In this document: piece by piece, positions 1 through 8,710 of the stretch
Layout of the letters: every line of letters starts with the position of its first letter
Position numbering within the stretch: position 1 is the first letter of the stretch
Assembly: GCF_003943735.1 (NCBI RefSeq)
Contig: NZ_RJMV01000003.1
Span: 134,348 to 198,347 of the forward strand
Direction: 5' to 3'
Origin: Streptococcus sanguinis
Lineage (GTDB): Bacteria > Bacillota > Bacilli > Lactobacillales > Streptococcaceae
Length of the DNA stretch: 64,000 nucleotides
Notes under the pieces: model-generated
Seen by the model: the letters and a program-made list of their open reading frames with translations, nothing else
The model's database searches: none
What the model was told of the DNA's origin: nothing
Made by a program: the position numbers and the translations under genes

Positions 1-1
1 T

Positions 2-436
2 GGTTGGCTCTTTCCAGCAGTTAGCGCTAAGTCAAATATCTTCATTGGTATCTTGATTTCCAGTGCTCTATTCGGGGCATTGCACCTCTTTAACCCTGGT
101 GTGACCGTTCTTTCTATTGTAAATATCATACTAGACGGTATCTTTGCTTGTTTCCTTATGCTCAAGTATGACAATATGTGGGTACTGGCTGGTATGCACG
201 GCGCTTGGAATTTTGTGCAAGGAAATATCTATGGCATTCAGGTCAGTGGTCAAGGAGCATCTGCCTCAATCTTGAACTATAGCTCGCAATCTTCTGTGGA
301 TTTTCTGTCTGGTGGAGCGTTTGGAGCTGAAGGATCTATTTTTGCCAGTATCGTTCTGATTGGCTGCATTGCCTATCTCTACTGGTCACTTAAAAAAGAA
401 AATCGCCTGCCTCAGGCGCTGATCTTTAAGAAATAA
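2..436 (+). CDS. CPBP family intramembrane metalloprotease (3' part)
   Basis: The reading frame is already open at base 2, so the N-terminal part lies outside the window. The visible C-terminal part of about 144 residues has two signatures of the CPBP (CAAX protease and bacteriocin-processing, Abi) family: SALFGALHL, which supplies the second-motif histidine, and HGAWNFVQG, the HxxxN third motif. The EExxxR motif expected upstream is not in the window. Several hydrophobic segments fit a polytopic membrane enzyme. In streptococci such proteins occur as bacteriocin self-immunity or prenyl-protein-processing candidates, but nothing nearby fixes a substrate. A strong terminator follows the stop, so the gene ends its transcription unit. 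Confidence is high for the family and low for the role. Confidence 0.85.
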   Translation, partial: GWLFPAVSAKSNIFIGILISSALFGALHLFNPGVTVLSIVNIILDGIFACFLMLKYDNMWVLAGMHGAWNFVQGNIYGIQVSGQGASASILNYSSQSSVDFLSGGAFGAEGSIFASIVLIGCIAYLYWSLKKENRLPQALIFKK

Positions 437-442
437 CCATTT

Positions 443-467
443 CGCCCAGTTGAACTGGGCGTTTTTT
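443..467 (+). terminator. Rho-independent terminator after CPBP gene
   Basis: The arms CGCCCAGTT and AACTGGGCG pair perfectly around a single base and are followed by six T. It separates the protease gene from uvrB. Confidence 0.9.
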
Positions 468-597
468 ATGTCTTTTAACGAGATGCGTGACAAGGGACAG
501 AAGATGGTAGAAGTATGAGACTCTTAATTATACCCAAATCCAGAGAAAATAGGGTAAATATGGTAAAATGATAGAAGCACAATTTGAGGAATAAAAG

Positions 598-2586
598 ATG
601 ATTAACAGAATAACAGATAATAAATTTGAATTGGTTTCCAAATACGAGCCTTCAGGAGATCAGCCCCAGGCTATCGAGCAGCTAGTGGATAATATCGAAG
701 GGGGCGAGAAGGCCCAGATTCTCATGGGAGCGACTGGTACTGGTAAGACCTATACCATGAGTCAGGTTATCGCTCAGGTCAACAAGCCGACACTGGTTAT
801 TGCCCATAATAAAACGCTGGCCGGCCAGCTTTATGGTGAGTTCAAGGAATTTTTCCCCAATAACGCGGTGGAATACTTCGTTTCCTACTATGATTACTAC
901 CAACCTGAGGCCTATGTCCCCTCTAGCGATACCTATATCGAAAAGGATAGCTCGGTCAATGACGAAATTGACAAGCTCCGTCACTCAGCGACATCTGCTC
1001 TCTTGGAGCGCAATGACGTGATTGTCGTGGCTTCGGTCTCTTGTATCTATGGTCTGGGTTCGCCTAAGGAATACTCTGATAGTGTAGTTAGCCTGCGTCC
1101 TGGCCTAGAGATTTCCCGTGACAAGCTGCTTAATGATTTGGTTGATATCCAGTTTGAGCGCAATGACATTGACTTTCAGCGGGGGAAATTTCGGGTTCGT
1201 GGTGATGTGGTGGAGATTTTTCCTGCTTCTCGGGATGAGCATGCCTTTCGGGTGGAGTTTTTCGGAGATGAGATTGACCGAATTCGTGAGGTTGAAGCCT
1301 TGACAGGCCGAGTTTTGGGTGAGGTGGACCATTTGGCCATCTTCCCAGCTACTCACTTCGTAACCAATGAAGACCACATGGAAGTGGCGATTGCCAAAAT
1401 TCAGGCTGAGCTGGAGGAACAACTTGCTATCTTTGAGAAGGAAGGCAAGCTTCTGGAAGCCCAGCGCTTGAAGCAGCGCACAGAGTATGATATCGAAATG
1501 CTGCGTGAAATGGGCTATACAAACGGTGTTGAGAACTATTCTCGCCATATGGATGGTCGAAGTGAAGGAGAGCCGCCTTATACCCTTCTGGACTTTTTCC
1601 CTGACGATTTCTTGATTATGATTGACGAGAGTCACATGACCATGGGACAGATTCGGGGTATGTACAATGGCGACCGCTCTCGTAAGGAGATGCTGGTTAA
1701 TTATGGTTTCCGCTTGCCATCTGCCTTGGACAACCGTCCGCTGCGCCGAGAAGAATTTGAAAGCCATGTTCACCAGATTGTCTATGTATCGGCTACGCCG
1801 GGAGACTATGAAAATGAACAGACGGATACCGTTATTGAGCAGATTATCCGGCCGACAGGGCTTCTGGATCCAGAGGTGGAAGTCCGCCCAACCATGGGGC
1901 AAATTGATGATCTTTTGGGCGAAATCAATGCTCGTGTTGAAAAGAATGAACGTACCTTTATCACAACCCTGACCAAGAAAATGGCTGAAGACTTGACCGA
2001 CTACTTCAAGGAAATGGGTGTCAAGGTCAAGTACATGCACTCGGATATCAAGACCTTGGAGCGGACTGAGATTATCAGAGACCTGCGCTTGGGTGTCTTT
2101 GACGTTCTGGTTGGGATTAACCTGCTGCGCGAGGGAATCGACGTTCCCGAGGTTAGTCTGGTTGCAATCCTTGATGCGGACAAGGAAGGCTTCCTTCGCA
2201 ATGAACGCGGTCTTATCCAGACTATTGGCCGGGCAGCCCGCAACAGTGAGGGGCATGTGATTATGTATGCGGATACCATGACCCAGTCCATGCAGCGAGC
2301 TATCGATGAAACTGCCCGCCGTCGGGCAATCCAGATGGCTTATAATGAAGAGCACGGCATTGTACCGCAGACTATCAAGAAAGAAATCCGCGACCTAATC
2401 AGTGTGACCAAGGCTGCCCTGCCAGACAAGGACGAAACTGTCGAAATTGAAAGCCTCAACAAGCAAGAGCGCAAGGACATGATTAAGAAGCTGGAAGGTC
2501 AGATGCAAGAAGCTGCCGGACTTCTCGACTTCGAACTGGCGGCACAGATTCGCGATATGATTTTGGAAATAAAGGCGATGGATTGA
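598..2586 (+). CDS. uvrB: Excinuclease ABC subunit B (UvrB)
   Basis: UvrB is the damage-verification helicase-like subunit of nucleotide excision repair. It is loaded by UvrA and recruits UvrC for dual incision in the cytoplasm. The 662-residue protein has the usual length. Visible parts are the Walker A motif GATGTGKT (about residues 44-51), the beta-hairpin tyrosine region [10 protein letters not shown], the DESH Walker B box (about 343-346), helicase motifs such as SATPGDYE and QTIGRAARN, and a C-terminal UVR motif ([19 protein letters not shown]) that contacts UvrC. The ATG at 598 follows GAGGAAT. A TAAAAT -10 candidate lies at 564-569. uvrC is also in this window but about 58 kb away, so the two are not one operon. 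Confidence 0.98.
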   Translation: MINRITDNKFELVSKYEPSGDQPQAIEQLVDNIEGGEKAQILMGATGTGKTYTMSQVIAQVNKPTLVIAHNKTLAGQLYGEFKEFFPNNAVEYFVSYYDYYQPEAYVPSSDTYIEKDSSVNDEIDKLRHSATSALLERNDVIVVASVSCIYGLGSPKEYSDSVVSLRPGLEISRDKLLNDLVDIQFERNDIDFQRGKFRVRGDVVEIFPASRDEHAFRVEFFGDEIDRIREVEALTGRVLGEVDHLAIFPATHFVTNEDHMEVAIAKIQAELEEQLAIFEKEGKLLEAQRLKQRTEYDIEMLREMGYTNGVENYSRHMDGRSEGEPPYTLLDFFPDDFLIMIDESHMTMGQIRGMYNGDRSRKEMLVNYGFRLPSALDNRPLRREEFESHVHQIVYVSATPGDYENEQTDTVIEQIIRPTGLLDPEVEVRPTMGQIDDLLGEINARVEKNERTFITTLTKKMAEDLTDYFKEMGVKVKYMHSDIKTLERTEIIRDLRLGVFDVLVGINLLREGIDVPEVSLVAILDADKEGFLRNERGLIQTIGRAARNSEGHVIMYADTMTQSMQRAIDETARRRAIQMAYNEEHGIVPQTIKKEIRDLISVTKAALPDKDETVEIESLNKQERKDMIKKLEGQMQEAAGLLDFELAAQIRDMILEIKAMD

Positions 2587-2595
2587 GGGATAAAT

Positions 2596-3159
2596 ATGAT
2601 CTGTTTAAGAAAACTAGTGGAAGAAGATTTAATGCCTTTGTGGGAGATTGCTTATTCGCATCCCAATCCAATTTGGAAACAGTATGACGCTCCTTATTTT
2701 GATGATTATCAGTATTTTCCTAATTTTCAAGAATTTAAACTACAAAAATCAGAATCCACTCTAAACAATTCAAATCGCCTTGGTATTTTTGTTGAAGATA
2801 AACTAGTTGGGACTGTCTCGCGCTACTGGGTATGTAAACAAACAAGATGGATGGAATTGGGAATTTGTATTTATGATAACAAATTCTGGAACTCTGGGAT
2901 TGGAAAAGCAACTATGCTACAGTGGATAGATAGGACCTTCCAGGATTATTTAGAACTAGAGCATTTGGGTTTGACGACATGGTCAGGAAATTTTGGAATG
3001 ATGAAATTGGCTGAAAAATTAAGAATGAAAAAAGAAGCTCATATTCCAAAAGTTCGTTATTATCAAGGTGTTTATTTTGACAGTATTAAATACGGCATTT
3101 TGAGAGAAGAATGGGAGAAAACAAATGGTCATCACAATCAAAGCAATGGAAACAGCTGA
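2596..3159 (+). CDS. GNAT family N-acetyltransferase (RimJ/RimL type)
   Basis: This 187-residue protein resembles acetyl-CoA-dependent GNAT enzymes that modify protein N-termini or small amines. The acetyl-CoA-binding region is visible as IYDNKFWNSGIGKATMLQW (GxGxA-like loop), followed by LGLTTWSGNFGMMKLAEKL, the usual NxxxxxLxEKLG-type segment near the end of the fold. The ATG at 2596 has GAGGGATAAAT upstream and lies 9 bp after the uvrB stop, so it may be read from the uvrB message. Its 3' end overlaps the next gene by 35 bp, indicating translational coupling of two acetyltransferases. The base composition is lower in GC than uvrB. The substrate is unknown. Confidence 0.85.
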   Translation: MICLRKLVEEDLMPLWEIAYSHPNPIWKQYDAPYFDDYQYFPNFQEFKLQKSESTLNNSNRLGIFVEDKLVGTVSRYWVCKQTRWMELGICIYDNKFWNSGIGKATMLQWIDRTFQDYLELEHLGLTTWSGNFGMMKLAEKLRMKKEAHIPKVRYYQGVYFDSIKYGILREEWEKTNGHHNQSNGNS

Positions 3160-3622
3160 GGAGATAGAAGGGAAATCCCGAGTTCATTGGCAGACATGGC
3201 GTGAAGCTTATGATGAGATTTTGTCTGCAGAATTTCAAGAGCAGATGACTTTGGATAAGTGCCGATTTTATAGTCAAAAGTATCCTGAAAATACCTTGAT
3301 TGCCTTGGATGATGCTAAAGTGGTTGGCTTTGTTAGCTACGGTGATTTTCGAGATTCAGCTACGATAGCGGGTGAAATTTTCGCCTTGTATGTCTTAAAA
3401 GATTATTATGGCAAGGGTGTAGGACAGCAGTTGATACAGGCTGCTTTTGCTGCCTTGGATGGTTATCAAGAGATTATATTATGGGTTTTAGAAGATAACA
3501 AACGTGCCATCACCTTTTATGAAAAAATGGGTTTTGTTTTTGACGGTGAGGAAAAGGTCATTGACCTAGGAAAAGCTGTGAAAGAAAAACGGATGATCTA
3601 CTCGAAAAACTCTAACAGCTAG
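3125..3622 (+). CDS. GNAT family N-acetyltransferase
   Basis: This 165-residue GNAT protein overlaps the preceding acetyltransferase gene. The fold markers are the core strand and pyrophosphate loop EIFALYVLKDYYGKGVGQQL (the GKGVGQQL loop grips acetyl-CoA) and the terminal LWVLEDNKRAITFYEKMGF, a classic NxxAixFYekxGF motif. The N-terminal HWQTWREAYDEIL is typical of streptococcal GNATs annotated near PhnO/RimI-like enzymes. The ATG at 3125 has GGGAGAA upstream. The substrate cannot be deduced. The two overlapping acetyltransferases are too different to be a recent duplication. Confidence 0.88.
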   Translation: MVITIKAMETAEEIEGKSRVHWQTWREAYDEILSAEFQEQMTLDKCRFYSQKYPENTLIALDDAKVVGFVSYGDFRDSATIAGEIFALYVLKDYYGKGVGQQLIQAAFAALDGYQEIILWVLEDNKRAITFYEKMGFVFDGEEKVIDLGKAVKEKRMIYSKNSNS

Positions 3623-3658
3623 TTTGGAAATAATAGATATATTTGTAAGGAGCATTAT

Positions 3659-4204
3659 ATGCGTTATGCACTTTTACTCCGCGGCATCAATGTTGGCGGA
3701 AAAAACAAGGTCGTCATGGCTGATTTGAAGAAAGATTTGGCTGGGTTGGGTTTTGAAAATCCAGTTTCCTACATCAACAGCGGCAATCTTTTCTTTGATA
3801 GCGAGGAGCAGGAGGAGAGGATTCGGGAGAGCTTGACTGCTTATTTCAGTCGGTCTTATGATTTTCCACTGCCTTTTGTCCTTGTCAGCTCTGCCATGCT
3901 TGAAAAAGAAACAGCCAATCTTCCTGCTTGGTGGCAGGATGAAACTGCTTTTCGGCGAGATGTTCTTTTTTACTTGCCGGAGACAGATAGGGAGAGCGTT
4001 CAAGAGCTGGCTGGCAGTTGGGCAAATGACAAGGAACAACTGCATTTCGGGCAGACGGCTTTCTTTTATAGCAATGCTGACCAAGCGGACTATCTCAAGT
4101 CCAACTACCATAAGAAACTGCTCAAGTCCAGTTTCTACAAACAACTGACTATCCGAAACGGCAAGACTTTCCAGAAGATTGTGGAGTTGGTGAATGAGAA
4201 GTAA
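3659..4204 (+). CDS. DUF1697 domain-containing protein
   Basis: The N-terminus MRYALLLRGINVGGKNKV followed by YINSGNLFF is the hallmark of the DUF1697 family, small cytoplasmic proteins of about 180 residues common in Firmicutes. The length of 181 residues is normal. The biochemical function of the family is not established. An AAGGAG ribosome-binding site lies about 9 bp before the ATG. The neighbours are acetyltransferases and small membrane proteins, with no shared pathway evident. Confidence 0.88.
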   Translation: MRYALLLRGINVGGKNKVVMADLKKDLAGLGFENPVSYINSGNLFFDSEEQEERIRESLTAYFSRSYDFPLPFVLVSSAMLEKETANLPAWWQDETAFRRDVLFYLPETDRESVQELAGSWANDKEQLHFGQTAFFYSNADQADYLKSNYHKKLLKSSFYKQLTIRNGKTFQKIVELVNEK

Positions 4205-4219
4205 AGGAAAGAATGAAAA

Positions 4220-4783
4220 ATGAAGATGAGTAGACAAATGAAGTACAAGACAAAAGAAAAGTCTTCTTGGACTAAGAGGTTTTCTCTTTGGATGGAAAGG
4301 CACCGAAGGATTGGTCAACTCCTGTATACGAGTGTGTTATTTGGATCTTTGTTTGTATCATTTCTTGCCGTCTCTTTCATTAGTTCTCCATTCCCAAACT
4401 TAAACTATCTTTCTCCCTTAAGCTTCAATCTTTTTCTTCTGCTCTTCTCAACCTATTGCATTGTCTTTCATTCTGGAAGTGATACACTTCAGAAATGGCG
4501 TTACTTTTCATGGGTATTTATTGGTTTTGATGGTCTTCTTTTTCCCTTTCATCTCTTGGTAGGACTGAATTGGCTAGGACGTCGTAAGACAACGAATTTT
4601 CCTGCTCTAATTTCTATGGATCCAGCCTATGTCTGGGTTCCTATTGTAAGTTATCTATTTTTCTTTTTCTTAGGGCTGGGCATTCTGCTTTTGATTATAC
4701 GGATAGAAAAGAGAAGAAGGAGGCATAAATGGAACGAGAGAAAAAGAGACAAAAGAAGGTCAAGTTACAGAAGATCAAAATGA
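4220..4783 (+). CDS. Small membrane protein, tandem paralogue A
   Basis: This is a 187-residue protein of unknown function. After a basic N-terminal segment containing SLWMERHRRIGQ come four hydrophobic stretches (about residues 34-55, 72-88, 97-115 and 140-162), then a very basic tail rich in RRRR/KRDKRR. It shares a layout with the next protein: an LW[ML]ERH motif before TM1, a [FL]xHL[IL]VGL segment, and P[AS]L[IL]S[ML]D followed by a [VI]W[VF]PI last helix. The two genes overlap by 55 bp, and a third membrane gene follows. No known domain is recognised. Confidence 0.7.
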   Translation: MKMSRQMKYKTKEKSSWTKRFSLWMERHRRIGQLLYTSVLFGSLFVSFLAVSFISSPFPNLNYLSPLSFNLFLLLFSTYCIVFHSGSDTLQKWRYFSWVFIGFDGLLFPFHLLVGLNWLGRRKTTNFPALISMDPAYVWVPIVSYLFFFFLGLGILLLIIRIEKRRRRHKWNERKRDKRRSSYRRSK

Positions 4784-5286
4784 GAAAAATCCATAAAAAG
4801 TATTCTTTGATAGCTCATGTCCAATTGTGGCTGGAAAGACATTCAAAATTTGCTTCTTTTATGGATGGTGGCATAATATTATTTTCTATTTTTGGTATCA
4901 TGTATGTGTTGTTCGGGACGTCACTTATCCCGAAACTATATCAAGAAATGTCCTATGTCTTCCCAATTATTATCAATTTTGTCTTTTTGGTGAACACACT
5001 CTATCAAGGTATTTTTAGAGATGGTTTTAGCAATAAGACTTCAGTACAAGGATTTTTAGAACCTTTTCTATACATAAATGGACCTATTTTTCTCCTCCAC
5101 TTAATTGTTGGGCTGAAAGGGAGGAATGTTAAAAAAATTCCTTCCCTATTATCTTTAGATAATCGCTACATCTGGTTTCCGATTGCTACCTATCTAATCT
5201 TTTTCTTCATTCCAGCATTAACGATGTTGATTTTGAAATATAATGAAAAAAAGAGGAAAAATCATGACAAAAGAAAATCTGTCTAA
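4729..5286 (+). CDS. Small membrane protein, tandem paralogue B
   Basis: This 185-residue membrane protein is a diverged copy of the preceding one. Shared elements are LWLERHSKFA before the first helix, FLLHLIVGLKGR, and PSLLSLDNRYIWFPI leading into the last helix. A strong AGGAGG site lies 6 bp before the ATG at 4729, inside the upstream gene. The tail is basic. The 3' end overlaps the next gene. An old tandem duplication is the simplest explanation. The function is unknown. Confidence 0.7.
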   Translation: MEREKKRQKKVKLQKIKMRKIHKKYSLIAHVQLWLERHSKFASFMDGGIILFSIFGIMYVLFGTSLIPKLYQEMSYVFPIIINFVFLVNTLYQGIFRDGFSNKTSVQGFLEPFLYINGPIFLLHLIVGLKGRNVKKIPSLLSLDNRYIWFPIATYLIFFFIPALTMLILKYNEKKRKNHDKRKSV

Positions 5287-5707
5287 ATTATTTTCATTTA
5301 AAACACTCTATCTGGTCTTGCTAACCTTTGTCATTCTTCATTTGATTTTGTTAGCTTTTGGTCTATCCTTTACTCCAGTTTTGTGGAATAGCTGGTTTTT
5401 TATTCTTTGTTTGACCTTCTTTATCCATCCTTGGATAGTCTTTTTTAGGATAAGAGATTTTCACTGGTATCACCTTATTTTTCAATTATTCAGTGGATTG
5501 GTGGCACTTTATCTTTGGTTTTCGGCATTCTTTGCTTTGTCAATCATCTCGGATCCAGCAATGCCCATCAATATAGACTATCATATACAAGATAATGAAA
5601 TCATCATTGTCAGAGGTTTTGTGGTCCATAGTACCTATGAACATCATGAATTGATCAATCCCTTTGTCATGAAGTCAGAAGTGAAATATAACGAAGATAT
5701 GTTTTAA
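5264..5707 (+). CDS. Small membrane protein, third gene of cluster
   Basis: This 147-residue protein has three or four hydrophobic segments in its first 100 residues, then a hydrophilic C-terminal part (about residues 100-147) with HIQDNEIIIVRGFVVHSTYE. The ATG at 5264 is preferred over the ATG at 5243 because GAGGAAAA is well placed before it. It overlaps the end of paralogue B by 23 bp, so the three genes are probably translated from one message. It does not share the LW.ERH motif and may be a functional partner, not a third copy. No family is recognised. Confidence 0.65.
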   Translation: MTKENLSKLFSFKTLYLVLLTFVILHLILLAFGLSFTPVLWNSWFFILCLTFFIHPWIVFFRIRDFHWYHLIFQLFSGLVALYLWFSAFFALSIISDPAMPINIDYHIQDNEIIIVRGFVVHSTYEHHELINPFVMKSEVKYNEDMF

Positions 5708-5730
5708 TAACTTAGAAAGTGAGCAAATTT

Positions 5731-6198
5731 ATGTCACGTTCCCAAAAAACAATCCTAACAAACATCTGCCTTGTTGAAGATAAGGCGCGAGGTAAAGTCC
5801 TAATGCAGTATCGCTCTCCTGAGCGCTATCGCTGGTCTGGATATGCCTTTCCTGGTGGACATATTGAGAAGGGAGAGTCTCTCCATGATGCGGTTGTCCG
5901 TGAGATTTTAGAGGAAACGGGTTTGACTATTACTCATCCAAAACTGGTCGGAGTTAAGAACTGGCATACGGATGAAGGGGTTCGCTACATCGTCTTTTGC
6001 TACAAAGCAACTGAATTCTCTGGTCAGATTCACTCGACTGAAGAGGGAGAGGTTTCTTGGGTAGACAAGGACAGCCTGCCACAGCTGGACTTGGCCTACG
6101 ATATGCTAGAACTTCTGCGTATGATGGAAGATGAAGAATTATCCGAATATTACTATCACGAGCGCATCGAAGACGGTTGGCGCAAGAGTATGTACTAA
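5731..6198 (+). CDS. NUDIX hydrolase (MutT/8-oxo-dGTPase-like)
   Basis: This 155-residue cytoplasmic hydrolase carries a full Nudix box, Gx5Ex7REUxEExGU, as GHIEKGESLHDAVVREILEE followed by TGL (about residues 44-66). The two REILEE glutamates bind the catalytic divalent metal. Streptococcal relatives are annotated as 8-oxo-dGTP diphosphatases (MutX-like), but the box alone does not fix the nucleotide. A GTG start at 5719 is possible; the ATG at 5731, preceded by AGAAAGTGAG, fits better. It ends at a terminator shared with the converging niaR gene. Confidence 0.88.
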   Translation: MSRSQKTILTNICLVEDKARGKVLMQYRSPERYRWSGYAFPGGHIEKGESLHDAVVREILEETGLTITHPKLVGVKNWHTDEGVRYIVFCYKATEFSGQIHSTEEGEVSWVDKDSLPQLDLAYDMLELLRMMEDEELSEYYYHERIEDGWRKSMY

Positions 6199-6237
6199 AA
6201 AGACTGACTAGGTTGGGGCCTAATCAGTCTTTTTCTT
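6197..6237. terminator. Bidirectional terminator between NUDIX gene and niaR
   Basis: AAAAAGACTGA and TCAGTCTTTTT form an extended stem with A and T runs on both sides, so it can end transcription from either direction. The genes on its two sides converge. Confidence 0.88.
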
Positions 6238-6246
6238 TCTTGCTAT

Positions 6247-6759
6247 TCATTCATGTAAAAATCCTAGGTCTCTCAAGGCAGATTCTACATAGTCCAAATC
6301 CTGCTGGGAGTCGGCTTGTACTAGGTGATAGTGGACTCCATCTGTCAGTTCAGATAAGGGGCGAAAGGCACAGGATGCGACCTGTTGGAGAAAATGCTGG
6401 ACATCTCGGCGGCAGGTCAGCTTTAGGTAAGTCTGGATTTCACCGTAAACTGGATGCTCAATCAAAATAGTCTGTACGCGGCCGCCATTATCCACGATAG
6501 CCAGCAGCTCGGCCTCCATATCCTCAGCCCCATGCTGAACCTTGAAGAGCTGATGGACAGCAGCATTTTCTTGGCGGTCTTTATAAAGATAGCCACGATT
6601 GGTTGAGAGGATGGGGGCACCATCAGCCCGCAAGAGGGCAATATCTTGCACGATAATCTGTCTGGTCACATGGAAATGCTCCGCCAGTGACTGGCCATTG
6701 AGGGCAGCAGATGATGTTTTCAAAAGGTCTAATAGTTCTTCTCGTCTTTGCTTGGTCAT
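6247..6759 (-). CDS. niaR: Niacin-responsive transcriptional repressor NiaR
   Basis: NiaR (YrxA) is a DNA-binding repressor that uses nicotinic acid as co-repressor to shut off niacin uptake and NAD synthesis genes in Firmicutes. The 170-residue protein begins with a winged helix-turn-helix (KQRREELLDLLKTS...NGQSLAEHFHVTRQIIVQDI), followed by the 3H domain with conserved histidines (EHPVYGE, CRRDVQHF, DGVHYHLVQ) that bind metal and ligand. The ATG at 6759 is preferred over a TTG at 6777. It lies directly downstream of the niacin transporter niaX on the same strand, as expected for regulator and target. Confidence is high from motifs and context together. Confidence 0.9.
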   Translation of the reverse strand: MTKQRREELLDLLKTSSAALNGQSLAEHFHVTRQIIVQDIALLRADGAPILSTNRGYLYKDRQENAAVHQLFKVQHGAEDMEAELLAIVDNGGRVQTILIEHPVYGEIQTYLKLTCRRDVQHFLQQVASCAFRPLSELTDGVHYHLVQADSQQDLDYVESALRDLGFLHE

Positions 6760-6797
6760 AGCTTCATTGTAAACCAAAAGTCAGGAATCTTCAAGCT

Positions 6798-7322
6798 CTA
6801 GCGAATCTTTTTCAGCGCTTTATAGATGAACTTAGCAATGACAAAGTCGACCATGCTATGAATGACCGTACCAAGTCCAACCAGACCAAATAAGATATAG
6901 AAAGCATTAGCAGGATAGGCAGACGTTGTGTAAAAGAGGATGCAGACGGCCACTTCGCCAAAGGCATGAATCAAGGCCAGTAGGAAATTGAATACCCATG
7001 TCTTCTTCTGGCTGTCCAGTGTGTCCGGGTGCTTTTGCAGATAAAGAGCGCCGATGCTAGCAAAGAGCAAGTGGGACAGGGCCCTGAGCGTGATGATGAA
7101 AGGAAGTCCGGACATTCCAAACCCAATAGTAGAACCAATCACGACAATCACCGTCATGAGAGGGGAGATAAACATAGCCAAAAAGATAGCGACATGACTG
7201 GCTAAGGTGAAGGAAGCGGGCGGAATGACAATTTTAATTGGCATAACCAGCGGGATAACAATAGCTAGTGCAGTCAAAAAAGCGGTCAGTGTCATAAACT
7301 GATTTTTAGATCTTGGTTTCAT
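6798..7322 (-). CDS. niaX: Niacin ECF transporter S component NiaX
   Basis: This 174-residue integral membrane protein with about five or six helices matches the NiaX substrate-specific component of energy-coupling-factor transporters. NiaX takes up niacin together with the shared EcfA/EcfA'/EcfT module, which is not in the window. The N-terminal MTLTAFLTALAIVIPLVMPI and the central SGLPFIITLRALSH are typical. It is first in a two-gene unit with niaR, 38 bp upstream of the repressor start. AAGGAG precedes the ATG. A promoter and possible NiaR operator lie just upstream. Confidence 0.9.
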   Translation of the reverse strand: MKPRSKNQFMTLTAFLTALAIVIPLVMPIKIVIPPASFTLASHVAIFLAMFISPLMTVIVVIGSTIGFGMSGLPFIITLRALSHLLFASIGALYLQKHPDTLDSQKKTWVFNFLLALIHAFGEVAVCILFYTTSAYPANAFYILFGLVGLGTVIHSMVDFVIAKFIYKALKKIR

Positions 7323-7339
7323 AGCGACTCCTTTTTATC

Positions 7340-7383
7340 TGTATATACATTAGTATAGTACACTGTTTTTGCAGAAAGGTCAA
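7340..7383 (-). promoter_or_regulatory. niaX promoter with overlapping inverted repeat (possible NiaR operator)
   Basis: Read on the minus strand, TTGACC (7378-7383) and TACTAT (7355-7360) are separated by 17 bp. An inverted repeat TATAC-ATTA-GTATA (7344-7357) overlaps the -10 element, where a repressor would block polymerase. That it is the NiaR site is an inference from position next to niaX-niaR. Confidence 0.55.
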
Positions 7384-7596
7384 GACCTGTAGGAAATCCT
7401 AAAAGAGATTTGTCAAAAACCTTAAAATAGCTTATACTAGAAAGGTGTGGAAATAGGAGTAAACTAGATTTTTAGGATTTAGTTGACCTTCACATCGATT
7501 AGTGTTCTGCTGGACTTGAAAAATGAAAGAAGAGCTTAATCATATATAGAAGGCTGGTATGGAAATTTAGCAGCCTTGACTAGAAATGGAGAAAAA

Positions 7597-7935
7597 ATGA
7601 ACAACTTACCAAACTGCCCCAAATGTAATTCAGAGTATGTCTACGAAGATGGAACGCTCTTGGTCTGCCCAGAGTGCGCCTATGAGTGGAATCCAGCTGA
7701 GGTTCAAGAAGCAGAAGAAGGACCAGTAGCGATCGATGCTAATGGCAATAAGCTGACTGATGGCGACACAGTTACCTTGATTAAGGACCTGAAGGTCAAA
7801 GGAGCACCTAAGGATCTCAAGCAGGGAACGCGCGTGAAAAATATCCGCATCGTAGAAGGCGACCATAATATCGACTGTAAGATTGACGGCTTCGGTGCGA
7901 TGAAGCTCAAGTCAGAGTTTGTTAAGAAAATTTGA
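7597..7935 (+). CDS. YjdM/PhnA family zinc-ribbon protein
   Basis: This 112-residue protein starts with a zinc ribbon, [21 protein letters not shown] (four cysteines), then the PhnA domain ([39 protein letters not shown]). The family was once called alkylphosphonate uptake protein PhnA, a name now considered misleading; its role is unclear. The ATG at 7597 has a GGAGAAAAA site; a TTG at 7576 would add seven residues. The next gene starts 7 bp after the stop. Confidence 0.9.
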   Translation: MNNLPNCPKCNSEYVYEDGTLLVCPECAYEWNPAEVQEAEEGPVAIDANGNKLTDGDTVTLIKDLKVKGAPKDLKQGTRVKNIRIVEGDHNIDCKIDGFGAMKLKSEFVKKI

Positions 7936-7942
7936 GGTCTCT

Positions 7943-8575
7943 ATGAATCGTCGTTTTATCTTAATTTATCGAATTATTCTTTTTATCCTGGCCTTTTTGG
8001 GTGTTTATCTGGAAATCACTAAGTATGGCGTGGGCATGCTCATGTACTATACGGTTTTGTCCAATCTCTTGGTCCTGCTCTTTACGGGCTATCTGGTCTA
8101 TCTGATGATGAGACCTGGCGATGCTTGGAAGGCTCCGAAAATCTTGCGAATCAAGGGCGGGGTGACCATGTCCATCATGATTACTTGTGTCGTTTATCAC
8201 CTCTTGCTAGCACCGATTGCGACAGATTTTTACCGTCTAGAGAATTTTCTATGTCATTATATAGTACCCTTGGCTTTTCTTCTGGATACAGTAATCTTTG
8301 ACAAATCGCGCCAGTACCGCTGGTTTGATCCGATTTCTTGGACAAGTGTGCCTTTGGTCTACATGGCCTTTGCTCTCTTTAATGGTTTCTTTCTGAAAAT
8401 AGATATTCCAAGGTCCAAGGACAATCCATTTCCTTACTTTTTCCTCAATGTCTTTAAGAAAGGCTGGCCCTATGTCATCCAGATGTGTCTGATTATCTTT
8501 GCAGCCTACTTAATCTTTGGCTTTGTCTTTTACGGGATAAAGTCCATCTCTTTCTCAAAGAAGAAGACTTCTTAG
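7943..8575 (+). CDS. Pr6Pr-type six-helix membrane protein
   Basis: This 210-residue polytopic membrane protein has about six hydrophobic segments and the conserved YYTVLSNLLV near TM2, VVYHLLLAP in the middle and CHYIVPLAFLLD before the fourth helix. This pattern matches the Pr6Pr (FAR-17a/AIG1-like) membrane protein family of unknown function found in streptococci. The ATG at 7943 has GAGGTCT upstream. It is probably cotranscribed with the YjdM gene and ends at a strong terminator. Confidence 0.75.
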   Translation: MNRRFILIYRIILFILAFLGVYLEITKYGVGMLMYYTVLSNLLVLLFTGYLVYLMMRPGDAWKAPKILRIKGGVTMSIMITCVVYHLLLAPIATDFYRLENFLCHYIVPLAFLLDTVIFDKSRQYRWFDPISWTSVPLVYMAFALFNGFFLKIDIPRSKDNPFPYFFLNVFKKGWPYVIQMCLIIFAAYLIFGFVFYGIKSISFSKKKTS

Positions 8576-8594
8576 AGACTTGTACTTGTAGATG

Positions 8595-8620
8595 AAAAAC
8601 AGATTTTATCTGTTTTTTTA
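8595..8620 (+). terminator. Rho-independent terminator
   Basis: AAAAACAGAT and ATCTGTTTTT pair around three T, with the T run continuing. It closes the YjdM/Pr6Pr unit. Confidence 0.9.
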
Positions 8621-8638
8621 TTTTGCTTCGATTTTTTC

Positions 8639-8693
8639 TTGCTAATATCAGATTTGTGTGATATAGTTAACTAGTTAATGATTAACCAGTTAA
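8639..8693 (+). promoter_or_regulatory. Zinc-regulated promoter with two AdcR operators
   Basis: TTGCTA (8639-8644) and an extended -10 TGATATAGT (TATAGT 8662-8667) are 17 bp apart. Two palindromes, TTAACTAGTTAA (8667-8678) and TTAACCAGTTAA (8682-8693), fit the streptococcal AdcR consensus TTAACYRGTTAA without mismatch. They lie 15 bp apart, from the -10 into the start of the message. AdcR-Zn(II) should repress here. Confidence 0.92.
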
Positions 8694-8710
8694 ACAAAAA
8701 GGAGGAAGAA

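Noticed and set aside
1105..2355. Long antisense open frame (416 codons) inside uvrB
   Set aside because: It is a shadow of a strongly conserved gene in GC-richer sequence; no ribosome-binding site and no protein-like motifs.
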